Of a DNA stretch of 64,000 nucleotides, positions 42,816 to 51,271 are shown piece by piece (the first letter of the stretch is position 1; each line of letters opens with the position of its first letter). The DNA is from Phycisphaerales bacterium. Its GTDB lineage: Bacteria; Planctomycetota; Phycisphaerae; Phycisphaerales; UBA1924. Both the position numbers and the translations under genes were made by a program. Location of the stretch: assembly GCA_029260395.1 (NCBI GenBank), contig JAJDDJ010000018.1:186001-250000 (forward strand). Reading direction: 5' to 3'. A model generated the notes under the pieces. That model worked only from the letters and a program-made list of their open reading frames with translations, ran no database searches and was not told the DNA's origin.

Positions 42816-44666
42816 GCAGGGCGGCGACAACGCCGGGCTTGCGAGGCGGATGCCGAACGCGAAGTTCTCGGAAGTCGGCGCTGAGCGACCGCGGCCCCTC
42901 GATCGGAGGGCGTTTGGAGAATCAAGCCAGCTGCCGCCTCGGAGGATCCGATCCGCGTCGTCCTCCGTCTCGGTCCATTCCCAGACGTTGCCGTTCATAT
43001 CGAAGGCGCCGTAGTAGGTCGAGTTGCCAGCCGAGCCGACGGTCGTGACCGTCACATCGCCGCTCCAGACTGCAGCCTGACCATAGTTGGCGATGTCGGG
43101 TCCCGGGTTGGCCACGTCGCCTAGGGGCGTAGCGGTTGCTGGCGTCGGCGAAGCATTGTTTTTCGTTGCGTACTGCCAGTAGTCGTCCGCGTCGCCGCCG
43201 TCGGCCGCGGGTTGGTGGAACGCGGCCTTGTACCACTCATCGTCTGTCGGGAGGAAGACTTGATCGAGGTTGGTCAGGTCACGCGTGATCGCGGCAATCG
43301 AGGTAGGCCCGTCGAAGCTGTAGACGCCTGATTCGGTGTCCGCGAAGCCCTGGCCGTTCGTGATCCAGTTGCAGAACCGCGCTGCGTCGTAGGCGCTGAC
43401 AAAGTTCACGGGTTTGCCAGCCATGTTCGGCTTCACCTCGTAGGCGAACTCGCCGTCGACGCCGGTGCGGATGATGCCGCCCCGAGAGTCGGTCGCCATG
43501 TCAGGGTTGTAGAGCCCCGTCGGATCAGTCCTCGCGACGGCGTTGAGGAAGTCGGCGTACTGCGCGTTGGTCACTTCTGTTTGGCTTACGCGGTACCGGT
43601 ACGCGACGGATCCGTACCCGGTGGTTCCATCGCTCATGACCTCGGTGTCGGGTACGTTGTTGACGTTGGTAACTGTTACCCAGTCGATGTCGAACGGGGC
43701 GGGCGGCGGCGGCACCGGGCTTGCAACACGGAATCCGAGATCTATGAAATCGGACGAACGAATCCAGCCATTGCGAAACAGGGACCGCAGCTGCAAACTA
43801 TCGTCCGACCACGTGCCACCGCGATAGACGCGGCCCGTCCCGATGACCGTCTCGGTCCACTCCTCGACGTTGCCGTTCATATCGGCGCAGCCATAGAAAC
43901 TGGCACTGCCGGCTGTGCCCACGGAGGAGAGATGACCAACCTCGAATCCCCATGTTGCACCGGAAAGATAGTTCGCGACATTGAGTCCGGGGTTTGAAAC
44001 GCTGCCGCTGGACGTTGTCGTGGCAACCGTCGGGGCCGAGTTGCTCTGCGTGGCGTAGAGCCAGTAACTGTCACTCGGTCCACCTTGCGCCGCAGGGTGG
44101 TGGTACGCGGCCTTGTGCCATTCGTCTTCCGTCGGGAGGAACACCTGATCGCCGTTGTTCAGATCGCGGTTGATGGCGGTGAGCGTGTTCGTGCCGCTGA
44201 AGACGTACACGCCGGACTCGGTGGTGGATGCGTCCTGCGGGCCCGTGGGCTGGCCGTTGGTCAGCCAGTTACAGAAGCGAGCGGCGTCGTTCCAGCTCAC
44301 ATGGTTCACGGGCTTGTTGGCGTAGTTCGCTCTGAGCTGGTAGGTGTAGTTGCCGTCCGTCCCGAACCTCAGGAAGCCAGTCCTGTCATTCGTAGCGTTA
44401 ATGGGATCCCAGAGCCCGTTCGGATCGCTCGCAGCGACGGCGTTGAGGAACTCGCCGTACTGCCCGTACGTGATCTCCGTGGTGCTGATGCGGTACTCAT
44501 ACGCCACGCTACCGTGCTGCATCTGAGTGCCGGTGATGAAGTCCGTCACCGTGTCGGGCGCATTGCCCGCGTTCCCGACGGTGACCCAGTCGATGTCCAC
44601 CTGTCCAACAACGGGAAGGCACGCGGTCAACATGCACAGCAACGCAGCAACTCTGTTGGGTCTCAT
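42594..44666 (-). CDS. Secreted protein with two SUMF1-like domains and a dockerin-like tail
   Basis: 690 residues from ATG 44666 (GGAGGAG ahead) with a signal peptide (VAALLCMLTACLPVVGQ). Two formylglycine-generating-enzyme-like domains occupy about 24-330 and 335-620. Each shows ISTTEITYGQYGEFLNAVA or its equivalent, DAARFCNWL, a QVFLPTxDEWxKAA block, DMNGNVxEWTET and a RGGxW stretch ending in GFRVA or GIRLA. The catalytic cysteines of true FGE are absent near the RGG end, so it is unlikely to be a sulfatase activator. These domains are probably binding or structural. The tail is the same two-unit module as at 39044. Confidence 0.85.
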   Translation of the reverse strand: MRPNRVAALLCMLTACLPVVGQVDIDWVTVGNAGNAPDTVTDFITGTQMQHGSVAYEYRISTTEITYGQYGEFLNAVAASDPNGLWDPINATNDRTGFLRFGTDGNYTYQLRANYANKPVNHVSWNDAARFCNWLTNGQPTGPQDASTTESGVYVFSGTNTLTAINRDLNNGDQVFLPTEDEWHKAAYHHPAAQGGPSDSYWLYATQSNSAPTVATTTSSGSVSNPGLNVANYLSGATWGFEVGHLSSVGTAGSASFYGCADMNGNVEEWTETVIGTGRVYRGGTWSDDSLQLRSLFRNGWIRSSDFIDLGFRVASPVPPPPAPFDIDWVTVTNVNNVPDTEVMSDGTTGYGSVAYRYRVSQTEVTNAQYADFLNAVARTDPTGLYNPDMATDSRGGIIRTGVDGEFAYEVKPNMAGKPVNFVSAYDAARFCNWITNGQGFADTESGVYSFDGPTSIAAITRDLTNLDQVFLPTDDEWYKAAFHQPAADGGDADDYWQYATKNNASPTPATATPLGDVANPGPDIANYGQAAVWSGDVTVTTVGSAGNSTYYGAFDMNGNVWEWTETEDDADRILRGGSWLDSPNALRSRGRGRSAPTSENFAFGIRLASPALSPPCPGDIADDFGTLNGGDGMVSFGDFLALLGLIGPCPGGTPGCIGDIADDFGSLGSDGMVSFGDFLALLGLIGPCP

Positions 44667-44922
44667 CTCTGGCTCTCCTCCGGCTCTTCACTGGCTGCTA
44701 TCGCTGAGATCATGATGAGCTTAGAACAAACCGGCGGCGCGCACCAGTCCTTTTGTCGCGCCGGAGTACTCCACCGCAGCCCGATAAGGCCGCACACCGC
44801 CCGAGAGGCTCCTGAGGCGCCTCCAACAGCCGCATCGCAGAGCGCCGGTGCTCTGCATACTTGGACGCGCGGCTCCATCGCTGGTCCAAATATGCACCGC
44901 CCCAAGCCGCCCATTCTGCCCC

Positions 44923-44928
44923 TATCCT
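44923..44928 (+). promoter_or_regulatory. -10-like hexamer, leaderless lpxA
   Basis: TATCCT, six bases before the lpxA ATG, with no Shine-Dalgarno. Confidence 0.45.
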
Positions 44929-44934
44929 TGAGCC

Positions 44935-45819
44935 ATGCCGCCAACCGCGACCCAAGCATCCATCCACCCCACCGCCATCATCGATGACCGGGCCGTCATC
45001 GACCCCTCCGCCTGCGTCGGCCCCTACGCCGTCATCGAGGGCGAGGTCACCCTCGGCCCGAACGTGACCGTCGGCTCCCACGCTGTCCTCACCGGCCCGC
45101 TCACCGTCGGCGAGGGCACGGCCATCCACCCGTTCGCTCGCATCGGCGGCCCGCCGCAGGACTACAAGTTCACCGCCGACTCCATCACCGCCGGCGTCAC
45201 CATCGGCTGCCGCACCATCGTCCGCGAGTACGCCTCCATCCACGCCGCCACGAGCGAAAGCCAGCCCACCACCGTGGGCGACAAGTGCTTCCTCATGGCC
45301 TCATCGCACCTCGGCCACGACTGCCAGGTCGGCAACAGCGTCATCCTCGTCAACTACGTCGGGCTCAGCGGGCACACCGAAGTCGGCGACAACGTCACCA
45401 TCTCCGGCCACTGCGGCACGCACCAGTTCGTGCGCATCGGCCGGCTCGCGTTCTTCAGCGGCGGCACCCACGTCGGCATGGACGTGCCACCGTTCTGCGT
45501 CGTCAACGAGCGCCAGCGCCTCGGCGGGATCAACCACGTAGGCATGCGCCGCAACGGGGTGAGCCGCGAGGACATCACCAAGGTTCGCAGCGTGTTCCGC
45601 GAAGTGTTCTGGCGGCAGGTGCCCTCCGCCGAGCGCCGCGAGATCCTCGCCGAGCGCGCCGTCGGCTGCGAACCCATCGCCGAGATGGCCGAGTTCGTCG
45701 CCGCCACCAAGCGTGGCATCGTGCCGGGCCTAGGCCGGCCGCCCCGCGGCGCGGGCAACCGCGACCGAGCCGACCACGAATCAGCCCAAGCAACCGACGC
45801 CGAAAGCAACCACGGATGA
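44935..45819 (+). CDS. lpxA: Acyl-ACP:UDP-N-acetylglucosamine O-acyltransferase
   Basis: First enzyme of lipid A synthesis. 294 residues of left-handed beta-helix hexapeptides (IHPTAIIDDRAVIDPSACVG, then VTLGPNVTVGSHAVL), the catalytic His in SSHLGHDC, and the helical C-terminus (VSREDITKVRSVFREVFW). An extra tail of about 25 residues follows the family end. It implies an outer membrane with lipid A. It is translationally coupled (ATGA) to the following MBL-fold gene. Confidence 0.93.
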   Translation: MPPTATQASIHPTAIIDDRAVIDPSACVGPYAVIEGEVTLGPNVTVGSHAVLTGPLTVGEGTAIHPFARIGGPPQDYKFTADSITAGVTIGCRTIVREYASIHAATSESQPTTVGDKCFLMASSHLGHDCQVGNSVILVNYVGLSGHTEVGDNVTISGHCGTHQFVRIGRLAFFSGGTHVGMDVPPFCVVNERQRLGGINHVGMRRNGVSREDITKVRSVFREVFWRQVPSAERREILAERAVGCEPIAEMAEFVAATKRGIVPGLGRPPRGAGNRDRADHESAQATDAESNHG

Positions 45820-46733
45820 CCTCCGCCGCCGAGTTCCGACTCAAGAGCACGCCCCAGCGACGTTCCCCCGCGCGCATCCCAAGCGAATACCCACCCCCGC
45901 CCCCACGATCCGCGGATGAGGACAGCAGCGCCTCGCTCTGCGTCCTCGCGTCGGGCTCCAAGGGCAACGCGGCATTGCTCGTCGTCACCGCCGAGGGCCG
46001 CCGACACGCCGTGCTGCTCGATTGCGGCCTCTCGCCCCGCCACACCTTCGGTGCGCTCAAGAGCGCGGGCCTCACGCCGAACGATCTCTCAGCCGTGGTG
46101 CTCACCCACCTCGATGCCGACCACTTCAAGCCCGCGTGGGTCCGCTCCATGCCCCGCCACACGCCCGTCTACATCCACCGCAGCCACCGTGGCCGCGCCC
46201 AACGCCAGCACTACTTCACGCCGACCACGCTGCTGTTCGACGACGCCTTCGAACTCGCCGGTGGACGCCTCGGCGTGCGCGTCGAGCCCCTGCTGCTCGC
46301 CCACGACCAGCTCGGCGTAGCGACCTTTCGCATCACACTTCCAAACGATGCCACCATCGGCTACGCCACCGACCTCGGCAGGCCAACCCCCTCGCTCGCT
46401 TCCCACCTCGCCAGCGTCGATGTGCTCGCCATCGAGAGCAACTACTGCCCCGAGCTGCAAGAAGCATCCACCCGGCCCGCGTTCCTCAAGCAGCGCATCA
46501 CGAGCGGCGGCGGGCACCTCTCCAACCAACAAGCCGCCAAAGTCACGCGCCAGATCGCGCCGCGCGAGCACGTCGTCCTGCTGCACCTTTCTCGCGAATG
46601 CAACACGCCCGAGCTCGCCGCGCAGGACCATGCCGACAACCCTTACCGCCTGACCGTCTCCGACCAGTTCATCCCAACGCCCTGGATAGCGGTTCGGCCC
46701 GCCACAGTGCACCGAGCGGGAGCCAACGGGTGA
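45816..46733 (+). CDS. Metallo-beta-lactamase-fold hydrolase (YycJ/WalJ-like)
   Basis: 305 residues starting at an ATG that overlaps the lpxA stop. The N-terminal 38 residues are disordered-looking. LCVLASGSKGNAALLVV is the family opening, and the metal motif is THLDADH at 97-103: Asp replaces the second His of the usual HxHxDH. Later blocks are YATDLGRP and AIESNYCPELQ. It could be a nuclease-like enzyme of the YycJ type with altered metal binding. It sits in an overlapping lpxA-MBL-methyltransferase-glycosyltransferase series. Confidence 0.8.
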   Translation: MTSAAEFRLKSTPQRRSPARIPSEYPPPPPRSADEDSSASLCVLASGSKGNAALLVVTAEGRRHAVLLDCGLSPRHTFGALKSAGLTPNDLSAVVLTHLDADHFKPAWVRSMPRHTPVYIHRSHRGRAQRQHYFTPTTLLFDDAFELAGGRLGVRVEPLLLAHDQLGVATFRITLPNDATIGYATDLGRPTPSLASHLASVDVLAIESNYCPELQEASTRPAFLKQRITSGGGHLSNQQAAKVTRQIAPREHVVLLHLSRECNTPELAAQDHADNPYRLTVSDQFIPTPWIAVRPATVHRAGANG

Positions 46734-47497
46734 GCACGCGCGAGCTGATGCCCGTGACGCCCTCAGCCGGGCGCACCTGGTCGCTCGCCCGCCGAGTGCT
46801 CGGCCTGCGCCGGCGAACCCGAGTCGGACCAGCCGTCTACGTCGAACGCGACGCCACCTCGCTCTCGGTCTGCCTTGCCGCCGGCAAGACCAAGCTCTAC
46901 GACGTCCACTTCGACCACGCGCCGCCCGTGCGCATCCGTGTGTCCGCTGCCAGACCCTACCCGGACCTCACCGGCCCGCAATCGTTCGAGCCTTACCTCG
47001 TGCTCGCCGACCAGATCACCCCCGGCATGCGAGTGCTCGATGCACGCGGCGCCAGCGGCGCTGGCGCCGCATGGCTCGCCGAGCGGGTCGGACCGTCTGG
47101 AGCCATCGTCGCGCTCGACACCGACCACGAGTTCATCCGCTTCGCGCGCAGGCGGTACCGCGCCGACCACCTCGCCTTCGAGCTCGGCGCCACCGACTCC
47201 CTCGGCGGCGAGCTCGACGGCTCCTTTAACGCGGTCGTCAACTTCGCCACCGAAACTATCGAGCCCGCGGCGCTCTCCGAGTGGTGGCGCATCATCGCCC
47301 CCGGAGGCATACTCGCGCTGCTGCTCCCCGCGGGCGACGAGAGCCAGCCCGGCTCCACCCTCTCCGAACGCACCGCTCGCGATCTGCGCACGCTGCCCGG
47401 GCCGTACCGCCTCGAACGCCATGCGCCCGCCGGCCTCGAACTCGCCGCGCTCATCCTCCGCAAACCATCTAAGCCCACTCCATCACCGGCCACATGA
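46730..47497 (+). CDS. Class I SAM-dependent methyltransferase
   Basis: 255 residues from GTG 46730, overlapping the MBL gene stop by four bases. The SAM-binding core is visible: GMRVLDARGASGAGAAWLA, then GAIVALDTDHEFIRFARRR, then FNAVVNFA and WRIIAPGGILALLLP. An N-terminal domain of about 95 residues precedes it. The substrate is unknown. It overlaps the next gene by ATGA. Confidence 0.75.
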   Translation: MSTRELMPVTPSAGRTWSLARRVLGLRRRTRVGPAVYVERDATSLSVCLAAGKTKLYDVHFDHAPPVRIRVSAARPYPDLTGPQSFEPYLVLADQITPGMRVLDARGASGAGAAWLAERVGPSGAIVALDTDHEFIRFARRRYRADHLAFELGATDSLGGELDGSFNAVVNFATETIEPAALSEWWRIIAPGGILALLLPAGDESQPGSTLSERTARDLRTLPGPYRLERHAPAGLELAALILRKPSKPTPSPAT

Positions 47498-48387
47498 GCA
47501 TCGCTTCGCCCGACCAACTCGCTGTCGATCCCGCCAACCCCTGGCGGTCGGTCAGCCTCTGCATTTCTGGCTTCGGCGGACACCTCGGACCCATGCGACG
47601 AATCCTCCTCGACTGGTTTGATTTCCTCGGCGGCAGGCCAGGCGAAGTCATCTTCATCGATGGTGGCTCTGATGCCACTACCCGCCGCGCGCTCACGCAG
47701 CTGCTCACCGAAGGCCACATCGACCGCCTCGAACTGCTCGCGCCCAGCCACTGGGAAAACCACCCGCACCGCTGCTACATCCAGGAGCACCAGGCCGGCC
47801 GCCTCGCAACGCTCGACTACCTCTGCTTTGTCAAGCTCGACACACTCAGCTTTCGCGCGCACCGCCCCCTCTGGCTCAACGACGCGATCACCTTGCTCGA
47901 TAACCCAGACGTCTTCGCCATCACCAACTCGCACCTCGTCGAACCGATGACCGAGAGCCCCGAGCACCACGGCCTTCTGCAAAGCGACTTTGCGAGCCTG
48001 AACTTCGCGCTCATGAAGCGAACCGCGTTCGAACATGCGATGGCCTCACAGACTCCCGAACTGCTTGCCAGCAGGTTCAAGAGCGAACTGCCATGCAACC
48101 TCGGTGCCGATCCTGGCTTCGAGCGAGCGCTCGTCGAGTGGGCGTGGCGTGCACACTGCAGGTCCACCGGCCGAAAGACGCTCGCCTGGCCCGAGAGCCG
48201 CCACTGGATGATCTTCCACATGAACAAGTCGGGCCGAAAGCTGCTGCGCTACCGCGCTGCATTCCGCCAATTTGTCGGCGTCGAGCCTTACTTTGACCTG
48301 CCCAAGGCCCTGTACCGCCCACCGATCAAGGGCTTCAGCAAGCTCGGCCGGTCGGTCGAAGCCGCCGTGCGCACGCTCAGAACGTAA
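47494..48387 (+). CDS. Glycosyltransferase-like protein (GT-A fold suspected)
   Basis: 297 residues. A nucleotide-sugar-transferase-like opening (SVSLCISGFGGHLGPMRR, then GEVIFIDGGSD) and YLCFVKLDTLSF mid-protein suggest a GT-A fold, with LDT in the DxD position. The C-terminal helices carry basic residues. It is the last gene of the overlapping lpxA series and probably acts on an envelope glycan. It converges with two GT2 genes three bases away. Confidence 0.55.
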   Translation: MSIASPDQLAVDPANPWRSVSLCISGFGGHLGPMRRILLDWFDFLGGRPGEVIFIDGGSDATTRRALTQLLTEGHIDRLELLAPSHWENHPHRCYIQEHQAGRLATLDYLCFVKLDTLSFRAHRPLWLNDAITLLDNPDVFAITNSHLVEPMTESPEHHGLLQSDFASLNFALMKRTAFEHAMASQTPELLASRFKSELPCNLGADPGFERALVEWAWRAHCRSTGRKTLAWPESRHWMIFHMNKSGRKLLRYRAAFRQFVGVEPYFDLPKALYRPPIKGFSKLGRSVEAAVRTLRT

Positions 48388-48390
48388 CCG

Positions 48391-49341
48391 TCACGCGCCC
48401 GCGTCACGCAGCCGATCGACCAGCGCCGTCCACCCATCCATCTTGCCCCGCCGCTCAGCAATCCGTATCCGTCGCCTGCTGTTCCACGTTCCGATGAGCG
48501 TCTTGTAGTACAGCCGCCGCGCGCGCGCCGCCTTCCGCTCCGCTTCTTCGATCCCGCTCACCTCGCCCGCGACCCACGCCAGCGCAGGCTCGCCCCGGCA
48601 GATCGCCCCGCGCAGCTTGGTCAAGTACGCCGCGGTCTGCCGCTGCGCGTAGATCACATGCTCCATCGGAGCGCTCGGCTCGTACACCACGTCCCAGCCC
48701 GCATCCCTGATGCGGATGCAGACCTCCGCGTCCTCCGCGCCGCACTCGAGCCCGCTGCCCGTTCGGCTCTCCAGCAGCACCCGCTCCAGCCAGCCGCTGG
48801 CTTCGAGCGCGTCGCGCTGAACACCCATTGAGGCACCCATCAAGAACTCGCCGTTGCCTACCAGCACGCGTCGCTTCGGCCCCATGTCCTGATCGCCCAG
48901 GCTTCGTCTATAGATGGCGGCCAACCGCGTCGGTTCGCCGATGCTGCCGTCCGCGTGGCGCCACTGGTTGCGCACAGGACCACCGACAACCCCCACGCGA
49001 TCGCACGAATCGAACGCTTCCATCAGCCCCTTCGCCCAGTTCGCCCCGGGCAAACAATCATCATCCAGCGTCAGCACGATCGGCTCATCGGTCCTCGCGA
49101 ACAACGTGCGCATCGCGTGAGTCTTGCCCGCCTCGGCCTCACTCAGCAACTCCACCCGCAGCCCGTTGGCCAGCGCCGCGTGCGCACGAACGACCGATGC
49201 GGTGCCGTCGCTTGAAGCGTTGTCCACCACCACCACGCGCGTCAGCCCAGTCCCGCTGGTATCCATAGCGCCGAGCGCCGTGAGCGTCTCTGGCAGGCGC
49301 TGTTCGCCGTTGAACGTACAAAGCCCGATGCACGCCCTCAT
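48391..49341 (-). CDS. Family 2 glycosyltransferase
   Basis: 316 residues from ATG 49341, which overlaps the stop of the upstream glycosyltransferase gene (ATGA). GT2 hallmarks: IGLCTFNGEQRLPETLTAL at the N-terminus, VVVDNASSDGTASVV, the DxD motif in VLTLDDDCLPGANW, and GAEDAEVCIRIRDAGW. It transfers a sugar from a nucleotide donor, probably to a surface polysaccharide. The N-terminal part is cytoplasmic and no membrane helix is seen. Confidence 0.88.
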   Translation of the reverse strand: MRACIGLCTFNGEQRLPETLTALGAMDTSGTGLTRVVVVDNASSDGTASVVRAHAALANGLRVELLSEAEAGKTHAMRTLFARTDEPIVLTLDDDCLPGANWAKGLMEAFDSCDRVGVVGGPVRNQWRHADGSIGEPTRLAAIYRRSLGDQDMGPKRRVLVGNGEFLMGASMGVQRDALEASGWLERVLLESRTGSGLECGAEDAEVCIRIRDAGWDVVYEPSAPMEHVIYAQRQTAAYLTKLRGAICRGEPALAWVAGEVSGIEEAERKAARARRLYYKTLIGTWNSRRRIRIAERRGKMDGWTALVDRLRDAGA

Positions 49342-50324
49342 ACCCGCCACCCCTTTACCTTCAGCCGCCACCGCGTCTTCAGGGGTAGCCGCCAGCCGCG
49401 ATGGGCGCACGCTTCGAGCAAAGGCTTCGCCTCCAACCCACTACTGTTTTTAGCGATCTGATTCAATAGCCACACGGTCGCTTCCTTCCAAATCCCGTCG
49501 TGCGATGCCTCGTAGTGCCGGTCAAGCAGCGTCAGGTGATCCTTCACCCGCCGGGCTAGGTGCGCACTGCCCGTGAGGTTCGCCTCGCCACGGCCGTGCT
49601 TTGTGTAGCGCAAGGCTTGCTGCGCGCACACACCGATCGGTCCCGTACCAGCGCACCGTCTCAGAAAGTCGCGGTCCTCACCGATCCACAGGTCAACATC
49701 AAACCGCACGCCTGCCCGCAGCGCGGGCCCCGCCACCAAGCACCCCGATGCACCGAACAGACTGATGGGAGTGAACACATCGCCCGCGCGCGGCAGCGCA
49801 CGATCCGCCCACTCGCTCGGCACGGCCTTCACCTCCGTGCGCTCGCCATCGGCTGACCGATAGACCTGCTCGCGTGCCGCCACGACAGCGCTCGCTCCAA
49901 GTTCGTCCGCGAGACGCAGCATCGCGCCGACACCATCCGCGATCAGTTCGTCATCGTCATCAAGCAGCACCACCGCATCGGCGCGAGGCGACAACTCGCA
50001 TGCCGCTTCAAGACCAGCATTCCGAGCGCTCGATGGTCCGGCGTTTTCCTGCCGAAGCAGCGTCACCCGTGTATCGGTGAGCACTGAACTCTGCTCGATG
50101 GGCCTAGCGGAGCCGTCGTCAACCACCCACACCCGGCTCATCCCCGGCACGCGCACAGCGCTGCCCACCGCGGCCTCAAGCCGGGCGGGGTCCGGATCGT
50201 GCGTCGGGATGACCGCGTGCAGGTTCAAGTTCGGTGCTTTCTGAGCCGGAGCCTCTGACTGGCAAGGGTATCGCCCGCTTGCGGCCCGCTGCGGCCCCGG
50301 CCAACCGGGTCTACGCTTAGCCAT
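49338..50324 (-). CDS. Family 2 glycosyltransferase
   Basis: 328 residues if ATG 50324 is used. The conserved part starts later, at LNLHAVIPTHDPDPARLE, so the true start could be downstream. GT2 motifs: VWVVDDGSARP, ENAGPSSARNAGLEAA, the DxD block VVLLDDDDELIADG and WIGEDRDFLRRC. The N-terminal 34 residues are basic and proline-rich. It is divergent from rsfS, two bases separating the starts as annotated, which also hints at a later start. Confidence 0.85.
   Translation of the reverse strand: MAKRRPGWPGPQRAASGRYPCQSEAPAQKAPNLNLHAVIPTHDPDPARLEAAVGSAVRVPGMSRVWVVDDGSARPIEQSSVLTDTRVTLLRQENAGPSSARNAGLEAACELSPRADAVVLLDDDDELIADGVGAMLRLADELGASAVVAAREQVYRSADGERTEVKAVPSEWADRALPRAGDVFTPISLFGASGCLVAGPALRAGVRFDVDLWIGEDRDFLRRCAGTGPIGVCAQQALRYTKHGRGEANLTGSAHLARRVKDHLTLLDRHYEASHDGIWKEATVWLLNQIAKNSSGLEAKPLLEACAHRGWRLPLKTRWRLKVKGWRV
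50312..50317 (+). promoter_or_regulatory. -10-like hexamer, leaderless rsfS
   Basis: TACGCT ends nine bases before the rsfS ATG. Confidence 0.4.
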
Positions 50325-50326
50325 CT

Positions 50327-50830
50327 ATGAACCAGCCTCCGCACCTCCTGCAACCCGATGACCAGAGCCGCGAACCGCTCGGCGGCTCGACGGCGCCCGT
50401 CGGAAGCTCACGCTTCCCCGCCAGAACCGTCGCCGACCCGAAGCTCACCCGGTCGTTCGCCATCGATGCCGCCAGGCTCTGCCGCGACGACAAGTGCACC
50501 CACGTTCGCCTGCTCGATGTCCGCGAACTGAGCCAAGTCACCGACTTCATCGTGATCGCATCGGGCACGAGCGAGCGGCAGATGCGCTCCGTGCTCCACC
50601 ACATCGACGACCTGGGCAAAGATGCCGGCTTCCCCGCATTTAGAATCTCGACGGACCAGAATGCCGACTGGCTCCTCGCCGACTTTGTCGATGTCGTCGT
50701 CCATCTCTTCGAGCCCGACACCCGCCTGCACTACGACCTCGAAACGCTCTGGGGCGATGCCGAGCGTGTCGAGTGGGAAGAACCAGACGGCGGACCTGGC
50801 GCGCGAAAGCAAGAGAACACCAACGGCTGA
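50327..50830 (+). CDS. rsfS: Ribosome silencing factor RsfS
   Basis: RsfS (YbeB/iojap family) binds protein L14 of the large subunit and blocks subunit joining when nutrients fall. 167 residues: a non-conserved N-terminal extension of about 40, then AARLCRDDKCTHVRLLDV, VTDFIVIASGTSERQ and the C-terminal WLLADFVDVVVHLFEPDTR with the final ETLWGDAERVEW. A tail of about 17 follows. It is five bases from panD and probably co-transcribed with it and aroB. Confidence 0.92.
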   Translation: MNQPPHLLQPDDQSREPLGGSTAPVGSSRFPARTVADPKLTRSFAIDAARLCRDDKCTHVRLLDVRELSQVTDFIVIASGTSERQMRSVLHHIDDLGKDAGFPAFRISTDQNADWLLADFVDVVVHLFEPDTRLHYDLETLWGDAERVEWEEPDGGPGARKQENTNG

Positions 50831-50835
50831 GGCCC

Positions 50836-51240
50836 ATGCTCCGCAAAGTGCTCCACAGCAAGATCCACATGGCCTGCGTCACCCGGGCGCTGCCAAACTA
50901 CGTTGGCTCGATCACCATCGATGCCGACCTGCTCGAACGCTGCTCCATGCGCGTCAACGACGCCGTCGAGATCGCCAACTGTCGCAACGGCGAACGCTTC
51001 GAAACCTACATCTTCCGTGGCGAGCCCGGCTCGGGCGCGATCGAAGTCAACGGTGCCGCGGCGCACAAAGTTGAACAAGGCGACCGCCTCATCATCATGC
51101 ACTACGCGCTCATCGATGACGCCGAGTACGAACAGCTCTCTCCCAAGGTGCTGCTCATGAACGAGGACAACACCGTCGCCGACACCATGACTTACCGGCC
51201 CCACGACGGCCATCCGCCACGGAAGCATCCAGCCGATTGA
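50836..51240 (+). CDS. panD: Aspartate 1-decarboxylase
   Basis: Makes beta-alanine for pantothenate and coenzyme A. 134 residues from ATG 50836. The family opening MLRKVLHSKIHMACVT and the self-cleavage site Gly-Ser in YVGSITID (Ser25) generate the pyruvoyl cofactor. GAAAHKVEQGDRLIIMHYA is the conserved C-terminal block. The family usually ends near 125 residues. CoaD, later in the same pathway, lies at the other end of the window. Confidence 0.95.
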   Translation: MLRKVLHSKIHMACVTRALPNYVGSITIDADLLERCSMRVNDAVEIANCRNGERFETYIFRGEPGSGAIEVNGAAAHKVEQGDRLIIMHYALIDDAEYEQLSPKVLLMNEDNTVADTMTYRPHDGHPPRKHPAD

Positions 51241-51271
51241 CCCAGCCCCCGCGATCTTGCCACATCGATCC

